NCBI GenBank assembly: GCA_965240325.2
Contig: OZ251241.1
Coordinates: 62,001 to 126,000 of the forward strand
DNA: 64,000 nucleotides
DNA from: Rebecca billardiae RCC1528
Lineage: Eukaryota > Haptophyta
Direction: 5' to 3'
Shown: positions 12,285-22,012 of the stretch, piece by piece
Numbering within the stretch: the stretch's first letter is position 1
Layout of the letters: the number at the start of each line of letters is the position of its first letter
Notes under the pieces: model-generated
Told to the model about the DNA's origin: nothing
The model's input: only the letters and a program-made list of their open reading frames with translations
Database searches by the model: none
Program-made: the position numbers and the translations under genes

Positions 12285-12310
12285 GTACTTTACTTGTACG
12301 AGTAAAGTAC
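12285..12310. repeat. Short perfect hairpin upstream of the TRCF-like gene
   Basis: gtactttact and agtaaagtac form a perfect 10-bp stem around a 6-nt loop, about 125 bp before the TRCF start codon. It could be a palindromic regulatory site or chance; position is the only hint. Confidence 0.5.
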
Positions 12311-12433
12311 GAGATACGATCGTACGTCCGAGTATCGTCCACGAGTACAATCGACCTCATCGGTCGCTGTGCGTCGACCGCGGGCAGCGCGACGTGGACG
12401 GGCTCGCGCCGCTGCGCAGTGCCGCCTGCTGCG

Positions 12434-14425
12434 ATGTGCGTCGCCCGTGCGGCGGGGCTGGCGCTCGCGGCGCTCGCGCTGGCGTGCCCCGCCACGGAGG
12501 GGCGCCAGCCACCGCACGCCCCGCGCGGTGCCTTCGGCGCCCCCCTGCTGGCGCGGACGCCGCTCGCTCGCGTGCGCACGAGCGCGCGCGTCGCATCCGC
12601 CGCGCCCGCGGCGCCCGCGTCGGCGGCGGACGAGGACGAGGCGCGTCAGCTCGGCGACGAGTCTCTCGCGCGCGGCCCCGCGCACTCGAGCGGCATGCGC
12701 CGGCGCGTCATCCGCCGCGGCGACTACGTCGTCCACCGCGAGCTCGGCGTCGCGCGCTTCCTCGGCGTGCTCAAGCGGCCGGCGGGGCGGTGGCTGGTGC
12801 TCGAGTTCTCGGACGAGGAGTACGAGCTGCCCACGGCGGAGCAGCAGCAGATCTCGCTCTTCAGGCGCGCGGACGAGGCGCTGCTCAAGCCCGTGCGCCT
12901 CTCCTCCACCAAGCGCGTCGCCGTGTGGCGCGCCAAGAAGGCCAAGGCGCGCACGCAGCTCGACGCGCTCACCTCCGGGCTTCTCGTGGCGTACCGCGAG
13001 CGGCAGCGGCTCGAGCGCCCGCCGTGCCCGGCCGACGACGCGCGCTTCGACGCGTTCGTGGCGAACTGCACCTTCGAGCTCACCGACGACCAGCACCGCG
13101 CGTGCGCCGACATCGCGGCGGACATGTGTGTGAGCGCGCGCCCGATGGACCGGCTGCTGTGCGGCGACGTGGGCTTCGGCAAGACGGAGGTGGCGAACCG
13201 CGCGCTGATGCGCTGCGCGCTGGCGGGGCGGCAGGCGGCGGTGCTCGCGCCGACGACGGTGCTCGCGTGGCAGCACCACAAGTCGATGTGCGCGCGCATG
13301 CCCACGCTGCGCGTCGGGCTGCTCACGCGGCTCACGCCCGCCGCGGACGCGCGCCGCGTGTTGCTCACGCTGGCGGAGGGCGAGCTCGACGTGCTGATCG
13401 GCACGCACGCCATCCTCTCGAAGCGCGTGGCGTGGGCGCGGCTCGGGCTGATGGTGGTGGACGAGGAGCACCGCTTCGGCGTCCACCAGAAGGAGAAGGT
13501 GAAGGCGCTGTGCGTGGGCGTTGACTTCCTCGCGCTCACGGCCACGCCGATCCCGCGCACACTCTCGATGGGGCTGTGCTCGCTGCGGGACATGTCCGTG
13601 CTCAACACGCCGCCGCCCGGCCGGCTGGCGGTGCGCACCGTGTGCGCGCCGTACACCACGCAGCTCGTGCGCGACGCCGTGCGCGACGAGCTCGCGCGCG
13701 GCGGGCAGCTCTTCTACGTCGTGCCGCGCATCTCGATGATCGAGCCCGCGCTCGCTCTGCTGGGCGAGCTCTTCCCGAGCGCGGCGCTGGAGTGGGCGCA
13801 CGGCGGGCTGCCCGACCTCGACGCGCGGATGCTGCGCTTCGGCAACGGCACGGCGCGCGTGCTCGTCTCCACCTCGGTGATCGAGTGCGGCATCGACCTG
13901 CCCAGCGTGAACACGCTGATCGTCGAGCACGCGCACATGTTCGGCCTCGCGTCCCTGCACCAGCTGCGCGGCCGCGTCGGCCGCTCGGCCGCGCAGGCGC
14001 ACGCCTACCTGCTCACGCCGCCGGAGGAGCGGCTCACGCCCGAGGCGTCGGCGCGGCTCAAGACGCTCGAGGCCTTCTCCGAGCTGGGCGACGGGTACGA
14101 GCTCTCGCAGGCCGACCTCGCGCTGCGCGGCGCGGGCAACCTGCTGGGCCCCGAGCAGTCGGGCAACATGCACGCCATCGGCGCCGACCTCTTCTTCGAG
14201 ATGCTCGACGAGGCGATCGAGCAGGCGCGCGCCAACGAGCAAGCGCGCGCGCCGGGCAAGGCCGGGGCGGGCGGCGCGGCGGGCGCACAGGCGGCGGGCG
14301 CGGAGGCTCCGGCCGGGGCGGCGGCGGCGAGTCGTGAGGGCGCGCCGGCCCCGCCGCAGGGCGCGGGCGCCGACGACGAGCCGCCCGGACGGGAGCAGCC
14401 TGCGCAGCCGGGCGCGGCGGCATAG
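12434..14425 (+). CDS. Transcription-repair coupling factor (Mfd)-like superfamily 2 helicase, probably plastid-targeted, 663 aa
   Basis: DNA translocase related to bacterial Mfd, which removes stalled RNA polymerase. The ATG at 12434 begins a hydrophobic leader (GLALAALALACPATEG) then a Ser/Arg/Ala-rich stretch, the form of a signal peptide plus transit peptide. About residues 85-165 are the CarD/RID polymerase-binding domain (GDYVVHRELGVARFLGV, EYELPTAEQQQISLF). Helicase motifs follow: Walker A GDVGFGKTE near residue 242, DEEH near 342, TATPIPRT, STSVIECGIDLPSVN and QLRGRVGRS. The Mfd-type TRG-like motif GDGYELSQADLALRGAGNLL is present. The N-terminal UvrB-homology module and the C-terminal D7 domain are absent, as in the shorter plant chloroplast homologues; the last ~60 residues are low complexity. 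The frame is open 15 nt upstream, but only from a GTG. Location is inferred, not shown. Confidence 0.88.
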   Translation: MCVARAAGLALAALALACPATEGRQPPHAPRGAFGAPLLARTPLARVRTSARVASAAPAAPASAADEDEARQLGDESLARGPAHSSGMRRRVIRRGDYVVHRELGVARFLGVLKRPAGRWLVLEFSDEEYELPTAEQQQISLFRRADEALLKPVRLSSTKRVAVWRAKKAKARTQLDALTSGLLVAYRERQRLERPPCPADDARFDAFVANCTFELTDDQHRACADIAADMCVSARPMDRLLCGDVGFGKTEVANRALMRCALAGRQAAVLAPTTVLAWQHHKSMCARMPTLRVGLLTRLTPAADARRVLLTLAEGELDVLIGTHAILSKRVAWARLGLMVVDEEHRFGVHQKEKVKALCVGVDFLALTATPIPRTLSMGLCSLRDMSVLNTPPPGRLAVRTVCAPYTTQLVRDAVRDELARGGQLFYVVPRISMIEPALALLGELFPSAALEWAHGGLPDLDARMLRFGNGTARVLVSTSVIECGIDLPSVNTLIVEHAHMFGLASLHQLRGRVGRSAAQAHAYLLTPPEERLTPEASARLKTLEAFSELGDGYELSQADLALRGAGNLLGPEQSGNMHAIGADLFFEMLDEAIEQARANEQARAPGKAGAGGAAGAQAAGAEAPAGAAAASREGAPAPPQGAGADDEPPGREQPAQPGAAA

Positions 14426-15211
14426 CCGGGGACACTCGCCGAGAGGCGGCGCCCCGCGCCAAGGCGGCTGTGCGACAGTCGCGCCAGGATGCTGGCTTGT
14501 TGCGGCGGGCATGGGACAGAGCGGCGAGCTTGGCTGCGGCTGTGCCTTCGCAGCTCGTTGGGCTCGAGCTTCAGTCTTCAGTGCTGTGGCCCTGCCCACC
14601 GACCAACGCAGCCCACATCAGCTGCTCATCACAGACTCGGCCGGGCCGCTGGCGTCCTGGCGCCACTGCCTGGCCCTGCCCCGTGGTGTCATGCGTCGTC
14701 GAGTGAGTTGTCGTGTTGCGAGTCTGAGTCGCCATCGCGCCGTCGCACGGCGCGGCGGCGAGGCGGTGGTGGCCTTGCCCTTGATTATCATGGCGGCGGA
14801 TGAAAAAAAAAGCAGCAGTAGTCGCGCGGCCCACACCGCGTGCTAAAAAAAGGGCGCGCGGAACCGCAAGGATGCGGCGCGCTCGCGCCCAGCTTTGCGC
14901 ATGAGTCCGGACACATGGCGGTCGTCAACCGGACCACGTCGACGTCGACTGCTGACTTGCCGTGGCGTCGCCCAAGAAGGTGCGCTACGGCGCAAGAGCG
15001 CGGCGCAGCCCGCTGCCTCGGGGGGCGCGCAGCCGCACGAGGTGGCACGCTGCTCGGGCTCGTGGTCGGAAAGCATTCTCGCGCATGCCCCAGCTGTCGC
15101 TCACGCGCGTCTCCCCGCCCGCTCCGCCGCTTGCTCGCGCTGCGACCCGCCGCCCCCGCCATTGCCGCTCACGCGCGCAGGAGCTGACGTGGCAGGGCAG
15201 CGCATTTTGGG
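14426..15211. other. Intergenic spacer between the TRCF-like gene and eL37
   Basis: No gene seen. It includes two A-runs (near 14801 and 14845) and presumably the promoter and 5' UTR of eL37. Confidence 0.6.
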
Positions 15212-15484
15212 ATGGCGACTAAGAATGCGCTGAAGAAGCAGATCCGTAAGACGCACACGCAGTGCCCGCGGTGCGGGCGCAAGTCGTACCACATGCAGAA
15301 GAAGGTGTGTGGTGGATGCGGCTACCCGTCCGCGCGCAAGAGGAAGTACAACTGGTCGGCAAAGGCGCTGCGCCGCAAGACGACGGGGACGGGCCGGATG
15401 CGCTACCTGCGCGACCTGCCGCGCCGCTTCAAGAACGGCTTCCGCGAGGGCACGAAGGCGAAGGCGCTCCCGAAGGAGAGCTAA
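15212..15484 (+). CDS. RPL37: 60S ribosomal protein eL37 (L37e), 90 aa
   Basis: Zinc-binding protein of the large cytosolic ribosomal subunit. The sequence matches the family along nearly its whole length: [19 protein letters not shown], a C-X2-C-X11-C-X2-C zinc ribbon (Cys18, 21, 33, 36), then [19 protein letters not shown] and [20 protein letters not shown] near the C-terminus. Length is normal for the family (about 90-97 aa). The ATG at 15212 has G at -3 and G at +4. The first 12 residues differ from the usual MTKGT...FGKR start; in many eukaryotes those residues sit on a tiny first exon, so a small upstream exon cannot be excluded, though the present N-terminus has nearly the right length. 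Confidence 0.95.
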   Translation: MATKNALKKQIRKTHTQCPRCGRKSYHMQKKVCGGCGYPSARKRKYNWSAKALRRKTTGTGRMRYLRDLPRRFKNGFREGTKAKALPKES

Positions 15485-16061
15485 GCGCCCTCGGCGAGTG
15501 CTGGCTCCGCCCCCGAGTGCACCGAGGCGGTGGGGCGGCACTGCGGCGCGCACGTGGTGTCAGTGCGTCACCTTCCGCCAAGCTCGCGCTCATGCACCCG
15601 CCTGCGGCTGTCAGCGGTGCATGGGCGTGCAGTTGTGTCCGCGCTCTGTGGGCTACGTCACGTGTCAGAGCCCCGGCTGGGCGCTGGCAGCAGAGCAGTG
15701 CGGCTGTGCATCTTCGCGGATGAAACTGAGAGCTCGGTGCCGGTGCCGGTGGCGGGCGGTGGCAGTGCTGCGCGCGTCAGTGGTGTTAAGGCTCACGGAC
15801 ACGTGCGTCTCTTGTGTGAGCGCATCATGCTCGCGGACATATAGTCTCATCAGTGCTCGCCATACGGTATACCATATAGCTGGGCAGGGGCCGACCGGCC
15901 GCCTCACTCAGTCACTGGGCGTCGGGCGGTCGGCCACCCGTCCGGACTCCGGGACCGCGGACACCGTACTCTGTCAGTCACTCTGTCGGCGGACTCGGAG
16001 ACTCAGTCTCGTCGGACTCTCGGACGCCTCACGGAGCCCTCGGAGTCAGAGTGACTCAGAC
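15485..16061. other. Intergenic, no gene seen
   Basis: Downstream of eL37. From about 15900 it is rich in short degenerate repeats of the type actcggtc/ggactcgg. No open frame resembles a protein. Confidence 0.6.
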
Positions 16062-16109
16062 GGTCACGGCTGAGCCTGAGTCGGCGCCGGACTACCCGGA
16101 AAGTCATTA
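16062..16109 (+). repeat. 48-bp repeat, copy flanking the TIR element
   Basis: This segment is repeated in inverse orientation at 18225-18272 with 47 of 48 bases identical. It is the left flank of the TIR element at 16125-17020; see the empty-site entry. Confidence 0.9.
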
Positions 16110-16124
16110 CTCTCGTCTCTCAAT

Positions 16125-17020
16125 GGCCTGTTTTATTTCTACCAGAGCCCAGCGGCGACATTCGCCAACGCGGTAAAATGGCGGCTTGCCCGCTGGTGGT
16201 GGGTACCGGCGCGATTGCGGAGTAGTGATGGCACGTCGTTGGCGCATGTTCGTACTAGGGCGCTGAGCTGTAGCTAAAGATCATGCCAATGCTTGCTGCT
16301 AAGCCTTGCCATGGTGCTTCTCCATGACACAGACGGGTCACTCGCAGCGCACGGCAGTGTGACGATCGCCGCGCCGCGGCAGCAAACCGCGGTTGCGGGC
16401 GCGTTGCAAGCTGCAAGCACTCTGCCGTGGCTGCGTCGCGCCCGTGTCAGTTGGTGAACCAGGATTGTTGAACGACCGATGGACTGCAAACGATACCAGC
16501 TCTACTCGCTCCGCCGCCACTTCCTTGTCGAGCGTGAGATGTTTGCGCATGCAGCTTGCCGCCTGCATTTGAACGTTGTCACGGCAGGTTGGTGGGCCGG
16601 TTGTTCAGGCCTCCTCGGCGTAGATGACGACAAGGTGCGTGCCCCGCGCACCCATGGCGCGCAGAAAGGCGTGCACACGCGTCATCGCGCATCTGGCAGG
16701 CTGCAGTCTTGGCCAAGATGATGAGAACAAGCCTGCCAGTGCCTCGCCACGCGGGCGCAAGCGCGCAGAGAGATCTGGCTTCTGACCCGTGCTCTTCAGT
16801 GTACCTCGTGTGCGACGACGACGAGGCGGACGAGCGCCGCAACTGGATTCGTGCACTCACCGGTCACCGAGGAGTGCACGAATCGCATTCCTCACGCACG
16901 TGGGGGCCGCCATCGGCCGTGAGAGGTACACTGAACGGGGCGTGACACTCATTCCCACTGGCGGGCACGGGTTTGTCGCCGTGACATAGTAAATGGAATC
17001 TGGTAGAAATAAAACAGGCC
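16125..17020. mobile_element. Non-autonomous DNA transposon (MITE-like), 896 bp, 22-bp TIRs, 4-bp TSD
   Basis: A perfect 22-bp terminal inverted repeat occurs at 16125-16146 (begins ggcctgttttatttctacc) and 16999-17020. The element is flanked directly by CAAT on both sides (16121-16124 and 17021-17024), a 4-bp target-site duplication. No internal frame resembles a transposase, so it would depend on an enzyme encoded elsewhere. The inverted paralogous locus at 18206-18272 has the flanking sequences joined by a single CAAT and lacks the element, supporting a real insertion. The superfamily is not identified. Confidence 0.88.
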
Positions 17021-17033
17021 CAATATCACTTTA

Positions 17034-18101
17034 TATGGGTTGGCGCTGCGCGTCAACTTGGGCTGGAAACCTGTTTCTGAAACGCACGATGGCACGCCGG
17101 GCCGGTAGCCCGAGCTCGGAATTCCGACGCTCGGCCATGGGCGCCACAGGGGCGCCGCGGCGGGGCTGACGACGCGCGCGCGTGTGCACGTCTGGGCACG
17201 GAGTGCGCGCTGCAATGACTGTCCCGTCTGCAGCACCACGCCCCGCGCTGTGAGTGAGAGTGTGGCCCGCGCCCAAGCGAAACGCCGGACGGGCGGCACT
17301 CCGCCGACCTTGCCGTCCGCCGACCAACCCGCGGCCGCCTGCTGCAGCTCGTGGAAGGCACGCAGTCGCGCGCTCGCGCGTGGATGGCGGCCCTGCGCGT
17401 AAGCGCCCACCGCGCGTGCCGCTTCATCCGCTGGCACCGCACGCGAGGGCGCTCGTCGCGCGCAGTCGGCAGCTCGAGCCCTCCGCCGCCCGATCGGGCC
17501 GGCGCCACGCCTCGCGCTCGTGCTCGAGCTGAGGCGGCGCGTGTCGCCCGAGCCGGCGGGTTCGCACGCGTGCGCGTGGTGGGCGGCCTCGCGCGTGAGC
17601 CCGCCGCGCGCCCCGCGTTGCTCGCTGGCGCCGCACGCGAGCCGTTCGTCGCGCGACCGACCGCAAGAGGGCGACCCTCGGGCTCGTGGGCTCTCGCTCT
17701 CTGTCGGCTTCGGACCCGGGACGCCGAGGCCGCGCGAGGTTGCTCCGACGCTCGTATGTCAAATGCAAGATGATACCCGCGTGTCACGATCAGCGCGCCC
17801 TTTCGCTCGTGAAATGTCTAGCGAGAAAGTGACGGTTCGTGTGAATGTGAAGTGTGAACTCGCGACACGACGAATGGGCCGATGCGATTCGCGCGAATGT
17901 GAGTACGCAGAGCGCCGAACGACGAGCGGTTTTTGACCGAACGACGAGCGGCTTTTGTCCTATCGGGCGCCTAGGCGGGTACGCAAATTGCGCTTATGTG
18001 ACCGACCGACAGACAGACAGGTGAGCCGGGCGTCAAAAAAAGGGTTGCGACGGGCTGGTCCCCAGCGTGAAGTCGTGCCTTTGTTCTCGTGGGTTTCCAG
18101 A
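17034..18101. other. Intergenic, GC-rich then GC-poor, no gene seen
   Basis: 17.1-17.75 kb is GC-rich with long frames on both strands, none resembling a known protein. A 22-bp tandem duplication lies at 17916-17959 (unit begins cgaacgacgagcgg). The part beyond 17.8 kb is lower in GC. Confidence 0.55.
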
Positions 18102-18206
18102 ATTCACAGTTTGAGTGCCGCGTATATTATGAGTATATTAATATATATAATAAGGCTTATTATATATTAATATACTCATAATATACGCGGCACTCAAACT
18201 GTGAAT
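18102..18206. repeat. 105-bp near-perfect palindrome
   Basis: Two arms of 51-53 bp pair almost completely, from attcacagtttgagtgccgc to its inverse ending at 18206; the only difference is a 2-bp ta indel, and the centre has one unpaired base. The core is A/T-rich. It directly abuts the empty-site repeat. It could form a cruciform, or be a snapback insertion. Confidence 0.92.
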
Positions 18207-18272
18207 AAAGTGATATTGTGAGTATAATGACTTTCCGGGTAGTCCGGCGCCGACTCGGGCTCAGCCGTGACC
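18206..18272 (-). repeat. Empty-site paralogue of the TIR-element target
   Basis: Read on the minus strand, 18272-18225 matches 16062-16109 (47/48). After six bases comes CAAT plus atcacttta, matching 17021-17033. The 896-bp TIR element and the second CAAT are missing, so this is a related locus without the insertion. Confidence 0.85.
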
Positions 18273-18273
18273 A

Positions 18274-18296
18274 ATTCTATGATTTAAAGACACAGG
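18274..18296 (+). repeat. 23-bp dispersed intergenic motif, copy 2
   Basis: Matches 11748-11770 at 22 of 23 positions. It lies directly next to the end of the 48-bp repeat. Confidence 0.75.
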
Positions 18297-18616
18297 CACG
18301 AGGGCGCAGCTCTCCTGATTCGTCTGTAGTGGTACTGGTCGAAGCTTGCAGCAGTGGCAGTGGTGTGAGCGCGTTGATGTTGGTCCCCATGGCGGATGTC
18401 GTTGTTGTCGTCGTCCGGACGTCGTCAGGCCCACCAGGAAGTGCATGGGTACGAAATCAAAGGCGAGTGAGCATGTTGGCGTCGGCCAGGCCGTCCCCTA
18501 CTTGGTCAGCAGCTGGTGCGGATGATGTCGTCGCCTACTTGGTCAGTGGCAGGTCATGGTGGACGATGGTGTAGCCTGTTCTTGGTCAGCAGCTGGTGGG
18601 TGATGTTGTGGCCGAA

Positions 18617-18942
18617 GTTAATAGTAGTTGGACTCGCCTGAGTTAGTAGTAGTTGGACTCGCCGAAGTTGGTAGTAGTTGGACTCGCCGAAGTTAGTAGT
18701 AGTTGGACTCGCCTGAGTTAGTAGTAGTTGGACTCGCCGAAGTTAGTAGTAGTTGGACTCGCCGAAGTTAGTAGTAGTTGGACTCGCCGAAGTTAGTAGT
18801 CGTAGTTGGACTCGCCGAAGTTAGTAGTAGTTGGACTCGCCGAAGTTAGTAGTAGTTGGACTCGCCGAAGTTAGTAGTAGTTGGACTCGCCGAAGTTTGT
18901 AGTAGTTGGACTCGCCGAAGTTAGTAGTAGTTGGACTCGCCG
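18617..18942. repeat. 25-bp minisatellite, about 13 units
   Basis: Tandem units of gttagtagtagttggactc plus gccgaa or gcctga, mostly 25 bp, one unit 28 bp with an extra gtc. The array lies just beyond the 3' end of the minus-strand LINE, so it may be the element's repetitive tail or its insertion target. Degenerate repeats of ttggtcagcagctggt precede it at 18495-18600. Confidence 0.95.
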
Positions 18943-19117
18943 TCGGGGACTGGTTCCGGTACTTGTGGGGGATGGTCGTGTCTCTGCTGGGCCTGGTGGT
19001 TCTGGTTGAGCTCGTCCTCCTCCTCCCCCCCCCCCCCCCCGGGCGCTTGGGCAGTTCCCCCACCCTCCCCAGCAGGGGCCTCTGGCCAGCCTGAGTTCTG
19101 CCTGCGGGCCAGTGGCC

Positions 19118-20200
19118 TCAGTGGGCCTGACCTGGCAGTGCCCTTGGGACTGTGGTCCTGTAATGGCCTCTCCAGTGAGAGATGACCCTGGTCTGTCCGA
19201 GTGCGCCCGCTGCCAGCCTGGTGGCCACTTGGGGCCAGGGTAGCACCTCAATGTGCAGCGGGTCGTGCCGGTTGTACTGGGGGGAGCCTGGGCTGTGGAA
19301 GACCTGGACCATACGAAGAGGGGCGCCGGTGTGAGGGTCTCTGGTGACCAGGACGACTGTGGTGTTCGCCCCTGCTGCCACACAGGGGAGGAGTGCATCT
19401 GCCAACGGGGTGCCAGCCTCTCGAACCGTGCCCAGGGTGGCAGCCGCTGCTGCTGCCCTCTGTGCGCTCCCATCGGGCTCGAGGTGGGCCGGCTGGAGGG
19501 CCACTGCGGCCGCCAGGACCCCCTGGTGCTGCGCACTCAGGGACAGGGCGTGCTGTACGGTGGCTTGCCTCAGTGCCTGGGCGCTCCTGGTTGCCCCTGC
19601 TGGGTCTTCGCGGGCCCCTGCGCGGGTGACGCCCAGTACCGCAAGGAACCCGCAGTTGGCACCAGTGCCATCGACGTCAGCATCCTGCAGTTCAGCTGCT
19701 GCATAGTAGGCATTGAGGGCCTGTTGGCCAGGTTCCTGCTGGGCCAGTGGGCCAGGGGGTGGAGGGGCCCTGCTGCCGGCCGGGGGCTGGCGCCCCCCTG
19801 CTGGGCCCTCCTGGCTGCTTGATGGGGGTCGGGGGCCCTGTGTTCGGTCAGGGGAGGGTGTGAGTCTTGGGCCGCTGGCGGACGATCCCTGGGTCTGCCC
19901 ATCTCTGGGGCTCGCTCCCCCTGTGAGGCGGCCGCGGCGGAGAGCGGTGAGGAAGTGCGCGAGGTCGTACCGGCGCTGGCGGCCCTCCGTCCCAGCTGTA
20001 GCTAGCTCGAGGCGCTTGTGGTGGATGTGGGTGGTGACGCTGACGATGGTAGAGTGTAAGCTTCCCACCTTGTAGCTGCCGTCCCGCCCGGCTGGCTGGC
20101 CATCCTGCTCGTCTGACTGGTCTGCATCGGCAGAGGCGCTGTTACTGTCTGGCCCCCGTCCCGCGCGGTCCGCCAGGGGTACTGTTTTGCGCTCTCCTGG
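19118..20200 (-). pseudogene. LINE-encoded OTU-type cysteine protease region
   Basis: In the frame shifted by -1 relative to the zinc-motif ORF. VDGTGANCGFLAVLGVT matches the OTU catalytic Asp/Cys block, and WRGHYRTT supplies a His in the usual C-terminal position. The linker (PDSNSASADADQSDEQDG) is acidic. OTU proteases cleave ubiquitin chains; in retroelements their role is unclear, perhaps polyprotein processing or stabilisation. The frame has no stop between about 20250 and 19118, so the domain itself looks intact. The frame change could be programmed, a mutation or a second ORF. Confidence 0.7.
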
Positions 20201-20574
20201 GCGGCTGCCACTACTGCCTTGGGGATCTGGCCCGCATAGTAGTGCCGGTGGGCTGTAGCCTGCTCTGCCAGGTCTTGCCTGTCTTGCATCGGCATCCTGC
20301 CGCCAGTGCGCTTGTCAAGCATCCGGATGATGCTATGCTGTGCCATGCTCCTGGCGTCGGCGTGGGGGCAGTCACAGAAGACGTGCGTGGCAGAGTCCGG
20401 CCCAGGGGCGTCCGATCCTGCCTCGAGGCAGAACAGACAGTCGGTGCCCAGCGTGCAGTCCGGCCATTGCTGGCTATATGGGACTGCATCCAATCCTGGG
20501 TTGGCCCCTGCAGCATCTTGATTATACTCCAGCGCCCCGACGCAGCACCTGAGGACGAACTTGGTGAGGCGCTC
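20002..20574 (-). pseudogene. LINE ORF, zinc-motif part
   Basis: It continues the RNase H frame exactly at the 9-bp target duplication (ERL then TKFVLRCCVGALEYNQ). CLFCLEAGSDAPGP...THVFCDCPH has the C-X2-C...H-X3-C form of the zinc-knuckle region found C-terminal of the reverse transcriptase in many LINEs. The frame ends at 20002, but coding character appears to pass to another frame before that, around 20200-20100. Confidence 0.75.
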
Positions 20575-20959
20575 AGATGGAGTGCTATCTGGTACCCAAA
20601 CGGGGTGCTCTTTAGTTCCCGGGCTCTTTTGCACCCCAAAACGTGCAATTGGTGACCCAGCGCAGAAGGCCACTCAAAATGGTGCACTTGAGGAACCCAA
20701 ACCCTCTTTTGTAACTCACACCCCACGACGGAGCCTCGAATGGTTGGCAACAAACCAAAAGCGCTGGGTTCCTGGGCCACGCGTCGAAAATCGACTACCC
20801 AACCGAACCTTCATTCATGAACCCACAGTTTCGCGATACCTTCGGGCGAACATTTCGGTCTACCCAGATACTGTCGTGCGCGCTGGTTCCCAGATTTGAA
20901 GATACACACATGCCCTGCTCACCAGCAAGGGCCCTTGTGCCAAGGGTGGTTGCTCAGGG

Positions 20960-21992
20960 TCGCCGATCCAGCGGAGTCCGGCGCCGGAGCTTTTCCATGG
21001 CAGATTTTTGGAGCGGAGCGGCCGCGCGGGGCCGCCGCCACTGTGGCGGGCCGCTCGGGGCGTGCACGGCGTGGGCTCGTGCGGCCGCTGCTGCGCACGC
21101 CGGGCGATCTGGCGCGGTCTCGCGGCTTGTTGATGGCCTCGCGCGCCGCAGCGCGCCGCGTGCCTTGCCTGGCTTCGCCGTTCTCGCGCATCGGCTGCCG
21201 TGCACGCATGCTCCGCCAAACCGCAAGCTCGGCATACCTCTCAGCCGAGCGCGCACGTGCCTTGCGCGACGCGACGCGGGCATTGCCGCCGGGCGATGTA
21301 CGCGTAGTGTGAGCGTGCGCCGTGAAGCCTCTGCACGGATCGAGAGCAATGAAATGATGCCGCGTGCGCGCGTGGACAGTCTGTGCGTTGAGCAGTGCTG
21401 AAAGCTTGACGACTGACTCTCTTGCCGGGGCGATTGTCACGCCGCATCGTCACGCAAGGCCTGCACGCGCGTCATAATGGCGTATGTCTTCATGGCTACA
21501 ACGCTCGACTAGTCTTCACGAGTTGCAACGTCGCGATAGCCCTTCGTTCAAAGGAGGCCAGTGATGTCCATTGGTGGTTGGTGCCGTCAGCAGTTGTCGA
21601 CAGCTGACCGAGACGTTGAAGACACTCTCGATCCGCGCCGAGGCTTCACGGCGCGCGTTCACACTACGCCTACATCGCCCGGCGGCAATGCCCGCGTCGC
21701 GTCGCGCAAGGCACGTGCACGCTCGGCTGAGAGGCACGCCGAGCTTGCGGTTTGGCGGCGCATGCGTGCATGGCGGCCGAGGCGCGAGACAGGTGAAGCT
21801 AGGCAAGGCGCGCGGGGCGCTGCGGCGCGCGAGGCCATCAACAAGCCGCGAGACCGCGCCAGATCGCTCGGCGTGCGCAGCAGCGGCCGCACGAGCCCAC
21901 GCCGTGCACGCCCCGAGCGGCCCCGCGCGGCCGCTCCGCTCCAAAAATCTGCCATGGAAAAGCTCCGGCGCCGGACTCCGCTGGATCGGCGA
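20960..21992. mobile_element. Foldback element, about 1 kb, with ~370-387 bp inverted arms
   Basis: Left arm 20960-21346 and right arm 21625-21992 are inverted copies with scattered mismatches and one ~19-bp indel (the left arm has an extra stretch near 21035-21050). Both outer ends begin tcgccgatccagcgg. The 278-bp spacer is unique and AT-richer. No protein is encoded: the same apparent peptides (for example SRGLLMASRAA) appear on opposite strands only because the arms mirror each other. I see no clear target duplication. It lies wholly inside the Mutator-like element. Confidence 0.85.
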
Positions 21993-22012
21993 GACCTGAC
22001 CCGGGCGGCCCT

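Larger units (their letters stand above)
10472..12433. other. Intergenic region, about 2 kb, lower GC
   Basis: Only short, unrelated open frames on both strands and nothing recognisable as a gene or RNA. It holds one copy of a 23-bp dispersed motif (11748-11770) and a hairpin close to the TRCF gene (12285-12310). GC is visibly lower than in the flanking genes. Confidence 0.7.

Noticed and set aside
12419-12433. Start of the TRCF-like protein at 12419
   Set aside because: That codon is GTG; in a nuclear gene the ATG at 12434 is the plausible start and begins the hydrophobic leader.
14962-14979. ATG plus five codons followed by GTGCGC upstream of eL37, as a possible first exon
   Set aside because: Joining it to the visible acceptors before 15212 breaks the frame or hits a stop, and eL37 already has nearly normal length.
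17053-17787. 244-codon minus-strand frame next to the TIR element as a transposase
   Set aside because: Arg/Ala-rich shadow composition without any catalytic motif, and it lies outside the TIRs.
20896-21955. Similar proteins on opposite strands at 20896-21312 and 21955-21659
   Set aside because: They are the two inverted arms of the foldback element, not a gene pair.
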